Shown here: one piece after another, positions 1 to 7,853 of the stretch
Layout of the letters: every line of letters starts with the position of its first letter
How positions within the stretch are numbered: the stretch's first letter is position 1
From: Aureispira anguillae
Lineage (GTDB): Bacteria; Bacteroidota; Bacteroidia; Chitinophagales; Saprospiraceae
Reading direction: 5' to 3'
Assembly (NCBI RefSeq): GCF_026000115.1
Contig: NZ_AP026867.1
Coordinates: 3,839,716-3,903,715, forward strand
Length of the DNA: 64,000 bases
Made by a program: the position numbers and the translations under genes
The notes under the pieces: model-generated
What the model saw: only the letters and a program-made list of their open reading frames with translations
Told to the model about the DNA's origin: nothing
The model's database searches: none

Positions 1-218
1 ACCACTGTAGAGCAGCAAGCAGCAATACAGCCCCCTTGCATTCCCGTATTGGAGCCCCCCAAGGAAGTATTCACATTGGCATCTGTATACGGAAAAGTAT
101 TCACAACCTTAGCTGTAGCAATACTAGTATTGGATGGTGTTTGGGCTTGACTAGCCTGATAATTTATTAACAAGAACAATAAACTAGTTATTATTGATAG
201 TTTGGATAATTCGATCAT
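1..218 (-). CDS. N-terminus of a secreted protein (cut by window edge)
   Basis: Reading the minus strand from an ATG at 218 gives an open frame to the window edge. It starts MIELSKLSIITSLLLLLINY and runs into a small-residue stretch ending in Ala-Gln, a classic Sec signal peptide with predicted cleavage near residue 26. The mature part begins with Thr/Asn-rich sequence and a Gly-Gly-Cys...Ala-Cys-Cys cluster, in the style of large T9SS-exported adhesin-like proteins of this phylum. Only 72 codons are present, so no domain can be named. Secretion is well supported. The link to T9SS is inference, because the C-terminus lies outside the window. Confidence 0.6.
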   Translation of the reverse strand, partial: MIELSKLSIITSLLFLLINYQASQAQTPSNTSIATAKVVNTFPYTDANVNTSLGGSNTGMQGGCIAACCSTV

Positions 219-343
219 CTTTACAGTTTTCGTTTTGTATCTAAGAATATTCATTCTCAAAGATGTCGCTATCCTTGTCCATACACAATTTTATGTTATG
301 AAAGCCCTAAATTATGTTCTAAAAAGATCTTGTTCATAGAACC

Positions 344-1573
344 TTACAACTCTACAATCTCTATTTCTACCCTTCTATTTAAGTGTGCCAAACGCCCACC
401 TGTATCATGCAATAGATGTTTACAACCATAGCCTATTGAAGATAGACGATCTTTATCGATTCCCTGCTCTACCAAATAATTATAAATGGTAGCAGCACGA
501 GCACGGGATAAATTAAGAGCAAAGTCTTCCCCTCTATCACAACCGTTGGTATGTCCTTCTATGCTGATTTTAAGTTTTTTGTTGCGTTCCATTGTTTTGT
601 ATAACGCTTTTATGCTTAACAGTGCCTTGGGCAATGGTTTTGGAGAATCTCCATAAAATAGAATATTACTAACAACAAAACTTGCCCCCTTTTTGATTTT
701 TTTGATGGGCGTTTTTAATTTCACATTACGCATGTCCGCTGTTAGCTTAGAAGCCATAATAAGGGTATCAAAGAAAAAATAATCTTTTTTGAAAACCTCT
801 ACGTGCAAGGGATCCCGTGCTTGGCTTTTTGGCAAATCAAAAACCAAACTATAATTTCCTGTCACAGAATCAGAAATAGTTTGAGCAACCACATCCCCCG
901 TTTTTGTATTCGTCAAGGTAATATTGGCCCCCAAGGCAGCCCCATCAGCATCAACAACTTGACCATCTAGGCGCATGTTTTCGAAATAGTTAAAATGTAA
1001 TGTATGCCCTTTCCCATTGGCATAAACATTATTGACCAATAAGACATAAATTTCCTGCGGATTAACCCTTACGGCTTTACTGTAAGCTGGCTGTACACCT
1101 GCACCAACCCATTCATTCAGAGCAGAAAGTGCCAAGCCCGTTTTTCCAGCAATTTCCAATTTGTTTCTAGAAAAATTGGTTCGAATGGGCAGTATTTCTT
1201 TTTGTTCCACCAATTCACAAAAATTATCGTCTGTATATTTATACAAAGCAAAATCATAATCATTAAGACTATCCAAAGGTTCTAATTCAAAAATTAACTG
1301 TCCACTTGTTTTGGTTTCGAACTGATACCATACCGTATTATTTTCTTGTTCTATAAAATGAAGGCTATTTTTTTCATTGCCTTCAAACTCCAGTTCCTTT
1401 CCATATCCTTTAGGGGAAGTAGTTGGACCAACTATTTTTTGGGTTTTTATCGTTAATCGATTATCACAGTCTGCGTGTTTATCAATCACTAAGGAGTCCA
1501 TCTCTTGCCCATAACTTTTTGTTAATAAGAGCATTAATACAATTATTGGACCTAGGTTATTACAATATCTCAT
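344..1573 (-). CDS. OmpA-family outer-membrane protein with regulatory-like domain
   Basis: The last ~115 residues are an OmpA/MotB peptidoglycan-binding domain: a beta strand, then IEGHTNGCDRGEDFALNLSR, a helix with RAxxIYNYL, and NRRVEIEI near the end. Before it lies a carboxypeptidase-regulatory-like beta domain (RLDGQVVDADG onward). The N-terminal ~120 residues of the mature protein are beta-rich and resemble PPC-like domains. The frame is open up to an ATG at 1603, but the ATG at 1573 places a hydrophobic signal peptide right at the start and is preferred (409 aa). Likely role: envelope protein tethering the outer membrane to peptidoglycan, as in the multi-domain OmpA proteins of Bacteroidota. 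It is divergent from the next gene and appears monocistronic. Confidence 0.85.
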   Translation of the reverse strand: MRYCNNLGPIIVLMLLLTKSYGQEMDSLVIDKHADCDNRLTIKTQKIVGPTTSPKGYGKELEFEGNEKNSLHFIEQENNTVWYQFETKTSGQLIFELEPLDSLNDYDFALYKYTDDNFCELVEQKEILPIRTNFSRNKLEIAGKTGLALSALNEWVGAGVQPAYSKAVRVNPQEIYVLLVNNVYANGKGHTLHFNYFENMRLDGQVVDADGAALGANITLTNTKTGDVVAQTISDSVTGNYSLVFDLPKSQARDPLHVEVFKKDYFFFDTLIMASKLTADMRNVKLKTPIKKIKKGASFVVSNILFYGDSPKPLPKALLSIKALYKTMERNKKLKISIEGHTNGCDRGEDFALNLSRARAATIYNYLVEQGIDKDRLSSIGYGCKHLLHDTGGRLAHLNRRVEIEIVEL

Positions 1574-1863
1574 TATGTTATTTATATTAGGTGAATAGTC
1601 CATGTCGGCTAGATCTTTGGGGTTTGCTTCCTACGTTACACTACTTCGTTCAAACTTGTATTCGATTATCACATGAGTGCTACGCAGTTGATTAGCAAAA
1701 TGATACAATCTCACCACCTAGAACACTAATTATCTAATAACCTAGCTTTGCTAACTCATGTAATAATCAATTTAGTACAATATTTTTTTTACTTTTTTAT
1801 AAAGAAGCAAAAAAACAACGGAGTATTAAAGTTAAAAATGTATTATTAAAAAAAACTACAACA

Positions 1864-2424
1864 ATGAAACAAAAAGTAAAACATATAATAAGATTGTTAT
1901 GTATTGTTTTTATAATTCATTCTATTCTCATTGTAGGTGATGGCTTAATTGACGAAGAAGGGTATAGTGATATTGTTGTTATTTTAGGGAATAAAGTTCA
2001 TGAAGACGGCAGCCTCTCTCTTCGTCTAAAAAGCAGGATGGACAAAGGCTTAGAATTATATCAAAACCAAAAATGCCAATACCTTGTGGTAAGTGGAGGA
2101 CTAGGAAAAGAAGGACATTGGGAGGGCAACGTAATGGCCGATTACCTTATTCAACAGGGCGTTCCTCAAAAAGCAATTATAATTGATAACGATGGAAACA
2201 ACACCGCAGCAACCGCCCAAAATGTACGAGCACTACAACTCCCTTTTCAATCCATCACGGTAGTGAGCCAATATTACCACATTAGCCGTAGCAAATTAGC
2301 CTTTCAAAAAGTAGGTTTTGCAGAAGTAAAAGGTGTCCATGCTGATTATTTTGAATTGCGAGATTTCTATTCTATCTTTCGAGAATTCTTTGGATATTAT
2401 AAATATTGGTTAACGACACTGTAA
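1864..2424 (+). CDS. YdcF/SanA-like DUF218 membrane protein
   Basis: The 186-aa protein has one N-terminal hydrophobic segment (about residues 9-26) and then a DUF218 domain. It shows the family's VVILGNKVHEDGSLSLRLKS opening, a LVVSGGLGKEG core and a late TVVSQYYHISRSKLAFQK segment. DUF218 proteins (YdcF, ElyC, SanA) are envelope-associated. ElyC and SanA affect cell-wall polymer and lipid-carrier balance in E. coli, but the reaction is not settled, so the exact function stays open. It is the first gene of a tight run: the HAD gene starts 11 bases after its stop and a glycosyltransferase follows, which suggests a cell-surface polysaccharide context. Confidence 0.8.
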   Translation: MKQKVKHIIRLLCIVFIIHSILIVGDGLIDEEGYSDIVVILGNKVHEDGSLSLRLKSRMDKGLELYQNQKCQYLVVSGGLGKEGHWEGNVMADYLIQQGVPQKAIIIDNDGNNTAATAQNVRALQLPFQSITVVSQYYHISRSKLAFQKVGFAEVKGVHADYFELRDFYSIFREFFGYYKYWLTTL

Positions 2425-2435
2425 TACAATTTTTC

Positions 2436-3071
2436 ATGAGATTTAAATGCATTATTTTTGATTGCGACGGAGTGCTGGTCGATAGTGAAGCAACTTCTAT
2501 TGGAGTACTAATGGACATCGCACAAGAAGCTGGATATAAGATGGAAATGCCTTTTGCGCTTAATCAATTTTCAGGACAATCGCTACAATATTGTTTTGAC
2601 TACATCCAAAAAAACGCACTAAAACCTCTCCCCCAAGACATTATAAATAACTATAGGCGTCGAACTTATCAAGCGTTTAAAACAGATCTTAAAGCAATCC
2701 CCAACATTGACCAACTGCTACAACGATTGACGCTACCTCGCTGTGTAGCTTCTAATGCGCCAATTGAAAAAATAAAACTCAATTTGGGCTTACTCAATTT
2801 AAGTCACTTTTTTGAGGGGAATTTATTTAGTGCTTATGATATTCAAAAATGGAAGCCTGCCCCTGATTTATTTTTACATGCAGCCAAAACCATGGGGTTT
2901 GAGCCGCAAGAATGCGCTGTAATAGAAGATAGCCTAGCAGGTGTTCAAGCAGCTAAAGCAGGTGGTTTTGAGGTTTTTGGTTATGCATCGAGTAGAACCG
3001 CATCAACGCTAGCAGCAGCAGGGGCAACCGTATTTTATGATATGAATTTATTGGATGAACTTTTAGCTTGA
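2436..3071 (+). CDS. HAD-superfamily phosphatase (beta-PGM/YieH-like)
   Basis: The protein opens MRFKCIIFDCDGVLVDSEA, HAD motif I with the nucleophile and acid aspartates (DxDGVLVDSE). A helical cap domain follows, then motif II (VASNAP), the conserved lysine region (WKPAPDLFL) and motif III (IEDSLAGVQAAKAG). At 211 aa it fits the phosphoglucomutase-like/6-phosphogluconate-phosphatase branch. A longer frame begins at 2406 and overlaps the previous gene. The ATG at 2436 puts motif I at the usual distance from the start and is preferred. Substrate cannot be told; a sugar phosphate is likely from the family. The stop is followed after one base by the glycosyltransferase start, so they are almost surely co-transcribed. 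Confidence 0.88.
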   Translation: MRFKCIIFDCDGVLVDSEATSIGVLMDIAQEAGYKMEMPFALNQFSGQSLQYCFDYIQKNALKPLPQDIINNYRRRTYQAFKTDLKAIPNIDQLLQRLTLPRCVASNAPIEKIKLNLGLLNLSHFFEGNLFSAYDIQKWKPAPDLFLHAAKTMGFEPQECAVIEDSLAGVQAAKAGGFEVFGYASSRTASTLAAAGATVFYDMNLLDELLA

Positions 3072-3072
3072 T

Positions 3073-4206
3073 ATGCGAATAGGATTTGATGCCAAACGAT
3101 TGTTTTGTAATTTTACGGGCTTGGGAAATTATAGCCGAACACTTGTTCGAAATTTATCTTTATACCAGCCTTCCAACGATTATTTTTTGTATAGCCCAAA
3201 AGCAAACAATCACCCTCAAACAAAACCTTTTTTCAATTCCCAATTCTTTAACGTCTTTCTTCCTAAAGTATGGTTCAAAAGTTTTTGGCGTAGCTATTCT
3301 ATTTTAAAACAACTCCACAAAGATCAAATAGAGTTGTACCATGGCTTGAGTCACGAACTCCCCTTTAGCATCTCCAAAAGCAAGATTAAAACCGTGGTAA
3401 CCATTCATGATTTAATCTTCAAAACACAGCCTGAGACCTATTCATGGATTAACCGAAAAATCTACAATTGGAAATTTCAATACAGTTGCAAACATGCAGA
3501 TAAAATTATTGCCATTAGTCAAAATACTAAGGCAGATATTATGCGTTTTTATGCTATTCCATCTCATAAAATTGAGGTTATTTACCAAGCTTGTCAACCC
3601 TTGTATTATCAACTAAACCAATCCCCCAAACAGGATGCTATCTTAAAACAGTATAAAATCCCGAATCAATATATCTTATCCGTAGGAACCATTCAGGCAC
3701 GCAAAAATTTAAAATTACTAATTAAAGCTTATCAATACTTGCCTACAGCACTTCAATTGCCCATTGTTGTGGTTGGCAATGGAAAACAGTATAAAACAGA
3801 AGTATTGGCTTTAATTAAAGCAATGCAATTAGAACATTTGGTGATTTGGATTCATGATTTAAAAGCTGATGATGAGCTACAAACGATCTATCAAAATGCC
3901 GAACTACTCGTTTATCCCTCTTTTTATGAAGGCTTTGGCTTGCCAGTAGTAGAGGCTCTACTCAGCAAAACACCTGTTATTACAGCTCAAACTTCTGCTC
4001 TTAAGGAAGCAGGTGGTCCCAATAGCATTTATATCGACCCTATAGATGATCGGGGGCTTGCACAAGCAATTAAAACAGTGCTTAACAATCCAGATTTAGC
4101 CAATTCTATGAGAGAAAAAGGCTACCAATATGCACATCAAATGTTTCATCCACAAAAACTAAGTAAACAATTGGCAGATTGCTACCAACAACTTCTACGC
4201 CCCTAG
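3073..4206 (+). CDS. Glycosyltransferase, GT4 family
   Basis: This 377-aa protein has the GT-B architecture. The N-terminal half carries FTGLGNYSRTLVRNL and VVTIHDLIF, and a SKNT-like segment (AISQNTKADI) sits before the hinge. The C-terminal half has LSVGTIQARKNLKLLIKAY and the nucleotide-sugar-binding signature PSFYEGFGLPVVEALLSKTP with its EX7E acidic pair. Such enzymes transfer a hexose from a nucleotide sugar, usually to a polysaccharide or lipid-linked acceptor at the cytoplasmic face. Donor and acceptor cannot be read from sequence. It starts directly after the HAD gene stop (one-base gap). No clear hairpin terminator follows, only an A/T-rich run. Confidence 0.9.
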   Translation: MRIGFDAKRLFCNFTGLGNYSRTLVRNLSLYQPSNDYFLYSPKANNHPQTKPFFNSQFFNVFLPKVWFKSFWRSYSILKQLHKDQIELYHGLSHELPFSISKSKIKTVVTIHDLIFKTQPETYSWINRKIYNWKFQYSCKHADKIIAISQNTKADIMRFYAIPSHKIEVIYQACQPLYYQLNQSPKQDAILKQYKIPNQYILSVGTIQARKNLKLLIKAYQYLPTALQLPIVVVGNGKQYKTEVLALIKAMQLEHLVIWIHDLKADDELQTIYQNAELLVYPSFYEGFGLPVVEALLSKTPVITAQTSALKEAGGPNSIYIDPIDDRGLAQAIKTVLNNPDLANSMREKGYQYAHQMFHPQKLSKQLADCYQQLLRP

Positions 4207-4252
4207 ATTTGGGTTAATTTTTTATTTTTTTTCAAAATTTTAATTCTTTTTT

Positions 4253-4282
4253 TTTCAAAAAAAACCGAAAATAATATCTTTA
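4253..4282 (+). promoter_or_regulatory. Candidate promoter for the SET-domain gene
   Basis: TATCTTTA at 4275-4282 resembles the Bacteroidota -7 element TAnnTTTG. Nineteen bases upstream there is TTT at 4253-4255, close to the TTG expected for the -33 element. It lies about 110 bases before the ATG at 4395. The assignment is by pattern only. Confidence 0.3.
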
Positions 4283-4394
4283 CCCAGTCATTAAAAAACG
4301 TAAGTCATATACGTTTTGTTATTCCGTTGTTCAATCCATTTGTGTACATAAAATACAGAATGTTTGGTACACGAATTTAGAAATTTACTCAACC

Positions 4395-4784
4395 ATGAGT
4401 CAACAAATTCCTCACATTTTTGTAGCCCATAGTACCTTACATGGGCAGGGGGTTTTTACAGGAGCAAAAATTAATGCTGGCAGTATTATTGAGATTTGTC
4501 CAATTCTATACCTTCCCAAAAATGATATAGTGGCCTTGCAAACTACTATAATTAACGATTATTATTTTGAATGGGGTACCAATTTAGATGCAGGAGCACT
4601 TGCTTTGGGCTATGGAAGTATTTACAACCATTCATTTAAGCCTAATGCTTATTATAATGTAGACATGGAAAATAATACCTTGTCTATTTATGCATTACGA
4701 ACCATTACCCCAGGAGATGAGATTACCATTAATTATAATGGAGACCCTGAAGATGATAGCCCGCTTTGGTTTGAAAGTAAATAA
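4395..4784 (+). CDS. Small SET-domain protein
   Basis: The 129-aa protein is essentially a bare SET domain. It has the opening HGQGVFTGAKINAGSIIEI, a central GYGSIYNHSFKPNAYY (the conserved N-H-S pseudoknot strand) and the C-terminal GDEITINYNGDP with the catalytic-type Tyr. SET enzymes use S-adenosylmethionine to methylate lysine. Small bacterial SET proteins of this size are known, but few have substrates assigned. There are no pre- or post-SET zinc cysteines. It stands alone, and the stop codon touches the left end of a palindromic element (4784-5097), which may now provide its 3' end. Histone-like or ribosomal targets are possible but not supported here. Confidence 0.85.
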   Translation: MSQQIPHIFVAHSTLHGQGVFTGAKINAGSIIEICPILYLPKNDIVALQTTIINDYYFEWGTNLDAGALALGYGSIYNHSFKPNAYYNVDMENNTLSIYALRTITPGDEITINYNGDPEDDSPLWFESK

Positions 4785-5097
4785 TTCTGGTTCTTTGACA
4801 CCCCGTAGGCTCACGTAGTAAATTGTGTAAAATCGTAAACTATCTTGCCTGCTTATTACTACTTTTGTTATAAGTAATAGGTCGTAAGTCGTATGCTTAG
4901 TTCCTGTAAATACAGGACATACGACTTACGACCTATTACTCTCTTCTAAACCACATAAACGTAGTGCACGAGCAGTTTGTGGTATGGTGTACCAACGGGG
5001 ATGCCTAGCAGCGAAGCTAAAAAGTAGTTAAAAGCTTACCCTTTTTAGTGTTTACCACACGATTTACTTCGTGATAGAGTTGTCAAAGAACCAGAAT
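4784..5097. mobile_element. Palindromic MITE-like element with terminal inverted repeats
   Basis: The element begins ATTCTGGTTCTTTGACA (4784-4800) and ends with its exact reverse complement TGTCAAAGAACCAGAAT (5081-5097), 17 bp each. The match continues imperfectly inward (TCACG, AGTAAAT, GTGT and GTAAAC blocks face their complements). Its left-centre holds a perfect 23-bp stem (4873-4895 with 4918-4940) enclosing a second perfect 7-bp stem (4902-4908 with 4911-4917). No protein is encoded inside. A shorter, degenerate copy sits at about 53504-53735. Non-coding size, TIRs and a second copy fit a miniature inverted-repeat element mobilised in trans. Target-site duplication is not clear. Confidence 0.7.
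4873..4940. repeat. Long perfect hairpin inside the palindromic element
   Basis: Arms 4873-4895 and 4918-4940 are perfect 23-bp complements. The interior holds a second stem, TCCTGTA/TACAGGA, with a two-base loop. The second element copy conserves the same hairpin at 53567-53636, including the CATACGACTTA arm and the inner stem, though the outer arm has changed. Confidence 0.85.
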
Positions 5098-5130
5098 TTT
5101 AATATTGATTTATCACTAAAAATTTGTCGA

Positions 5131-5514
5131 ATGAACAGCCCTAAGTGGAAAAGAACAATTGCAAGGATTTCACTTCCTCAAAAACGCTCTATTGGCTTTT
5201 TCAAAAAGAAGCACTCCCTTTTATTAACCTATTCCATAGAAATCAAGAGGCATAAGACCCCTTTAGAAATCGCCATTCAGGCTCAACATCAAGACTGTAT
5301 TTTAGCCTTACAACAACTTTTTCCAATTGTTGATGAAGCTTCTCCACTAATTTCGAGTACACTCCTCCCTAGCAACCAAGAAACTCACACCCTCTCAAGC
5401 ACACTCATTGTCAAAGACATAGAGGTAAGCCAACGCATTTTTGAGCAATACAAAAACCAATCGTTCATTCCGATACAATATAATTCCCAAGACCCTACTT
5501 TAATTCAATTTTGA
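5131..5514 (+). CDS. Hypothetical ORF, possible ankyrin-like remnant
   Basis: An open frame runs from a GTG at 5071, inside the right end of the palindromic element, to 5514. The first ATG is at 5131 and gives 127 aa. One segment, TPLEIAIQAQHQDCILALQQ, has the look of an ankyrin repeat helix pair (TPLxxA...GHxxxVxxLL). Nothing else is recognisable, and there is no signal peptide or membrane segment. It may be a truncated gene whose original 5' end was displaced by the element, or a spurious frame. Treat as uncertain. Confidence 0.3.
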   Translation: MNSPKWKRTIARISLPQKRSIGFFKKKHSLLLTYSIEIKRHKTPLEIAIQAQHQDCILALQQLFPIVDEASPLISSTLLPSNQETHTLSSTLIVKDIEVSQRIFEQYKNQSFIPIQYNSQDPTLIQF

Positions 5515-5782
5515 GCTCTCTAAGGTTAGTTTATTGGCTGAACAATCAATACTTCTAAATTTTAGCCATGTATTAACCTCATTCCCCTCTCTGCCTACTT
5601 ACTTAAAAGGTTTACAAAAAAGAAAAACGACTGATAATAAAACGCTTCTGTAAAAAAAATAACGCTCATCTGATTTTAAAAAAAAATAAACTTTATCCCA
5701 TAGTTATTTTTTTAGTTTGTAAAAAAAGTTATTTTTGTTAGGTAACTATCTAGCCATTCCCCCAAAACCAAATTAAACTACT
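5515..5782. other. Intergenic region with A/T tracts
   Basis: No ORF or stable hairpin is evident. The second half is dominated by A and T runs and holds the candidate promoter element at about 5730. Confidence 0.5.
5708..5737 (+). promoter_or_regulatory. Candidate promoter for the 225-aa unknown gene
   Basis: TATTTTTG at 5730-5737 matches the -7 consensus TAnnTTTG. The -33 position, 19 bases upstream, reads TTT rather than TTG. The ATG is at 5783, leaving a leader of roughly 40 bases. Confidence 0.35.
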
Positions 5783-6460
5783 ATGGCAAAACTTACCCAA
5801 CAAGAATTTGAGGACCAATATGGTATTGAGTTGCTTCCCTACTCCACGGCAGATGTCAGCTTAGGTGAAATGATGCATTACAAAGGCATCTTTAATAGAA
5901 CGCTTACTTTTTTAAACTATTCTATTGCTGAGAAATTGGGCTGGGATGAGGCTAAAATTGCAGCGATTGAAACTCAACTTAAAGCCATACCGCTCACAGA
6001 TGGTAGTTTTCCTGATTTAATCATGAACAATTCTACTATAGGTAGTGGCGATCTAAAAATTCCCATCCTTGGATTAGATTTATCTAACCATGTAGATGCC
6101 AGTAAAGTAGCTAGTTTTGAATTTTCAAAGATTAAGGCTAAACGATTAATAGGAAATGTAAGAAGTGAACTCTCTCAAGGTTTGGAAGCATTAAAAAGTA
6201 GTGCCAATAAAAAAGTATACAACCAAGAGTTAAAACTTAATTACGTTATTGAAGGGCTCTTTTATGCCGATTCTGTTACCATAAAACTAACAGAGAAGCT
6301 AGATATTGACTTATCGCTTTCTCTAACCAATACAAAGACCAATGCCTCACTAGCATCAGCGTCTCCTAGTATCAAAAAAAATAACGATACCACCTATACC
6401 ATATCTAATGCAGGCAATTGTCCCTTTGCAGTTCAATTGACAAAAGGTAAATTATTTTAG
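5783..6460 (+). CDS. Unknown 225-aa protein upstream of tail-collar genes
   Basis: I do not recognise this protein. It has no signal peptide, lipobox or membrane segment. The first ~100 residues look mixed helical, with a WDEAK helix and a PLTDGSFPDLIMN loop. A Lys/Ser-rich helix lies around 110-145. From about 150 the protein alternates hydrophobic and polar residues (VIEGLFYADSVTIKLTEKL, then IDLSLSLTNTKTNASL), as in beta-hairpins. The C-terminus, FAVQLTKGKLF, is basic. It lies 143 bases before two tail-collar paralogues in the same direction and could be their partner, but that rests on position alone. Confidence 0.6.
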   Translation: MAKLTQQEFEDQYGIELLPYSTADVSLGEMMHYKGIFNRTLTFLNYSIAEKLGWDEAKIAAIETQLKAIPLTDGSFPDLIMNNSTIGSGDLKIPILGLDLSNHVDASKVASFEFSKIKAKRLIGNVRSELSQGLEALKSSANKKVYNQELKLNYVIEGLFYADSVTIKLTEKLDIDLSLSLTNTKTNASLASASPSIKKNNDTTYTISNAGNCPFAVQLTKGKLF

Positions 6461-6528
6461 AGTATTATTAATACATTCTATCAAGCAGTAAAATTACACA
6501 CAATTACTTTGCTTACGTTTTTGCGCTA

Positions 6529-6543
6529 CTGTAACCGTTACAG
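6529..6543. promoter_or_regulatory. Inverted repeat ahead of the first tail-collar gene
   Basis: CTGTAAC-C-GTTACAG is a perfect 7-1-7 inverted repeat 60 bases before the ATG at 6604. It has the size of a dimeric regulator site. No counterpart is seen before the second copy at 7267, which argues against a shared operator. Confidence 0.25.
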
Positions 6544-6603
6544 TTAGGGCTAATATACATATATCTATACATATAATTATCTTATCATTTAAAATTCAAA
6601 ACT

Positions 6604-7125
6604 ATGAATCCTTTTCTTGGAGAAATCGTTATGTTTGGTGGCAATTTTGCCCCCAGAGGCTGGGCATTTTGTGATGGACAATTGCTTCCTATTTCAAGTA
6701 ATTCAGCCCTATTTTCTATTTTAGGTACTATTTATGGTGGTGATGGACGTACTACTTTTGCATTACCTGATTTGAGAGGTCGTGTCGCAATGCATCCAGG
6801 CAATGGTCCTGGCTTAACTCCACGCAGGTTAGGTGAGCGAGGAGGACAGGAAACTGTTACGCTAACCGTCAACCAAATACCTGCACATCATCACAATATT
6901 ATTGCCGTAGGACTGGAAGGCAATAGCAATGACCCTACTAGTCGTCTTTTGGCCAACACAGGTGCCTTTGACAGCGAATATTCGAATAGCACTTCTGGTC
7001 ATGTTCTTATGAATAGTGGTATGGTTCAGAATACAGGTGGAGGACAGTCCCACACCAATATACAACCGTTTACTTGTGTCAATTATATTATTGCATTGCA
7101 AGGTGTTTTTCCTTCTCGCAGCTAG
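6604..7125 (+). CDS. Phage tail-collar-domain protein (Mdp-like), copy 1
   Basis: The 173-aa protein carries the tail-collar signature at its N-terminus: GEIVMFGGNFAPRGWAFCDG, then LPISSNSALFSILGTIYGGD and FALPDLRGRVAMHPG. The C-terminal half has HHHNIIAVGLEG and ends QPFTCVNYIIALQGVFPSRS. Proteins of this size are often named microcystin-dependent protein homologues or tail proteins. The fold comes from phage short tail fibres but is widespread in bacteria outside phages. There is no signal peptide. No capsid, tail-tube, baseplate or lysis genes are nearby, so a prophage is not supported. The next gene is a close tandem paralogue. Confidence 0.85.
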   Translation: MNPFLGEIVMFGGNFAPRGWAFCDGQLLPISSNSALFSILGTIYGGDGRTTFALPDLRGRVAMHPGNGPGLTPRRLGERGGQETVTLTVNQIPAHHHNIIAVGLEGNSNDPTSRLLANTGAFDSEYSNSTSGHVLMNSGMVQNTGGGQSHTNIQPFTCVNYIIALQGVFPSRS

Positions 7126-7266
7126 TGCGTTTATCTATTCTTAACCAATAAACATTATTATCAATAATTTTGTGCGGTATCTATAGTACGTTTCCTTATC
7201 ACGTATTATTGCACTTATGTAACTACTACACAATTCCTTATAATGTTTAACTTAAACTAAAAAACT

Positions 7267-7788
7267 ATGGATCCTTTTATTGGAGAAATCATTATGTTTG
7301 CAGGTAATTTTGCCCCTAGAGGCTGGGCATTTTGTGACGGCCAATTGTTACCTATAAACCAAAATTCCGCTTTATTTTCTATTTTAGGTACTATTTATGG
7401 TGGTGATGGACGTACAACCTTTGCATTACCTGATTTGAGAGGTCGTGTTGCGATGCATCCTGGTACTGGTGCTGGATTGACTCCACGTGACTTAGGGGAA
7501 CGAGGAGGAACGGAAGATGTTGTTTTAATGACCAGTCAAATACCTGCACACAGTCACAATATTGTAGCCGTAGGACTTGAAGGCAATAGCAATGCCCCTA
7601 ACGATCATTTTTTGGCCAATACAGGTGCTTTTGACAGCGAGTATTCGAATAGTACTTCTGGTCATGTTTACATGAATAGTGGTATGGTTCAGAATACAGG
7701 TGGAACCCAACCTCATACTAATATGCAACCGTTTACTTGTATCAATTATATCATTGCCTTACAAGGCACCTACCCTTCTAGAAGTTAG
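7267..7788 (+). CDS. Phage tail-collar-domain protein (Mdp-like), copy 2
   Basis: It has the same length as the preceding gene (173 aa) and aligns with it without gaps, sharing most residues, including GWAFCDGQLLPI, YGGDGRTTFALPDLRGRV and DSEYSNSTSGHV. Differences cluster around residues 80-120 (GTGAGLTPRDLGERGGTEDV against GNGPGLTPRRLGERGGQETV, plus the NAPNDHF segment). This is a recent tandem duplication with local divergence. A rho-independent terminator follows at 7814, so the pair probably ends a transcription unit. Confidence 0.85.
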   Translation: MDPFIGEIIMFAGNFAPRGWAFCDGQLLPINQNSALFSILGTIYGGDGRTTFALPDLRGRVAMHPGTGAGLTPRDLGERGGTEDVVLMTSQIPAHSHNIVAVGLEGNSNAPNDHFLANTGAFDSEYSNSTSGHVYMNSGMVQNTGGTQPHTNMQPFTCINYIIALQGTYPSRS

Positions 7789-7813
7789 ATAACTTATATT
7801 TGATATAGATTAG

Positions 7814-7849
7814 GAGGCCATTAGAATCTACTTCTAATGGTCTCTTTTT
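7814..7849. terminator. Terminator between tail-collar gene and TonB receptor
   Basis: Arms at 7814-7826 and 7832-7844 form a 13-bp stem (one G-U pair) with a 5-base loop, followed by a T run. It lies between two convergent genes and may serve both strands. Confidence 0.75.
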
Positions 7850-7853
7850 GGGA

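Noticed and set aside
3086-3307. 73-aa frame inside the first glycosyltransferase
   Set aside because: It is in a different frame of a clearly coding GT4 gene.
6604-7788. Prophage or contractile injection system
   Set aside because: Only the tail-collar domain is shared with phages. No sheath, tube, baseplate, capsid, integrase or ATPase genes lie within 10 kb on either side.
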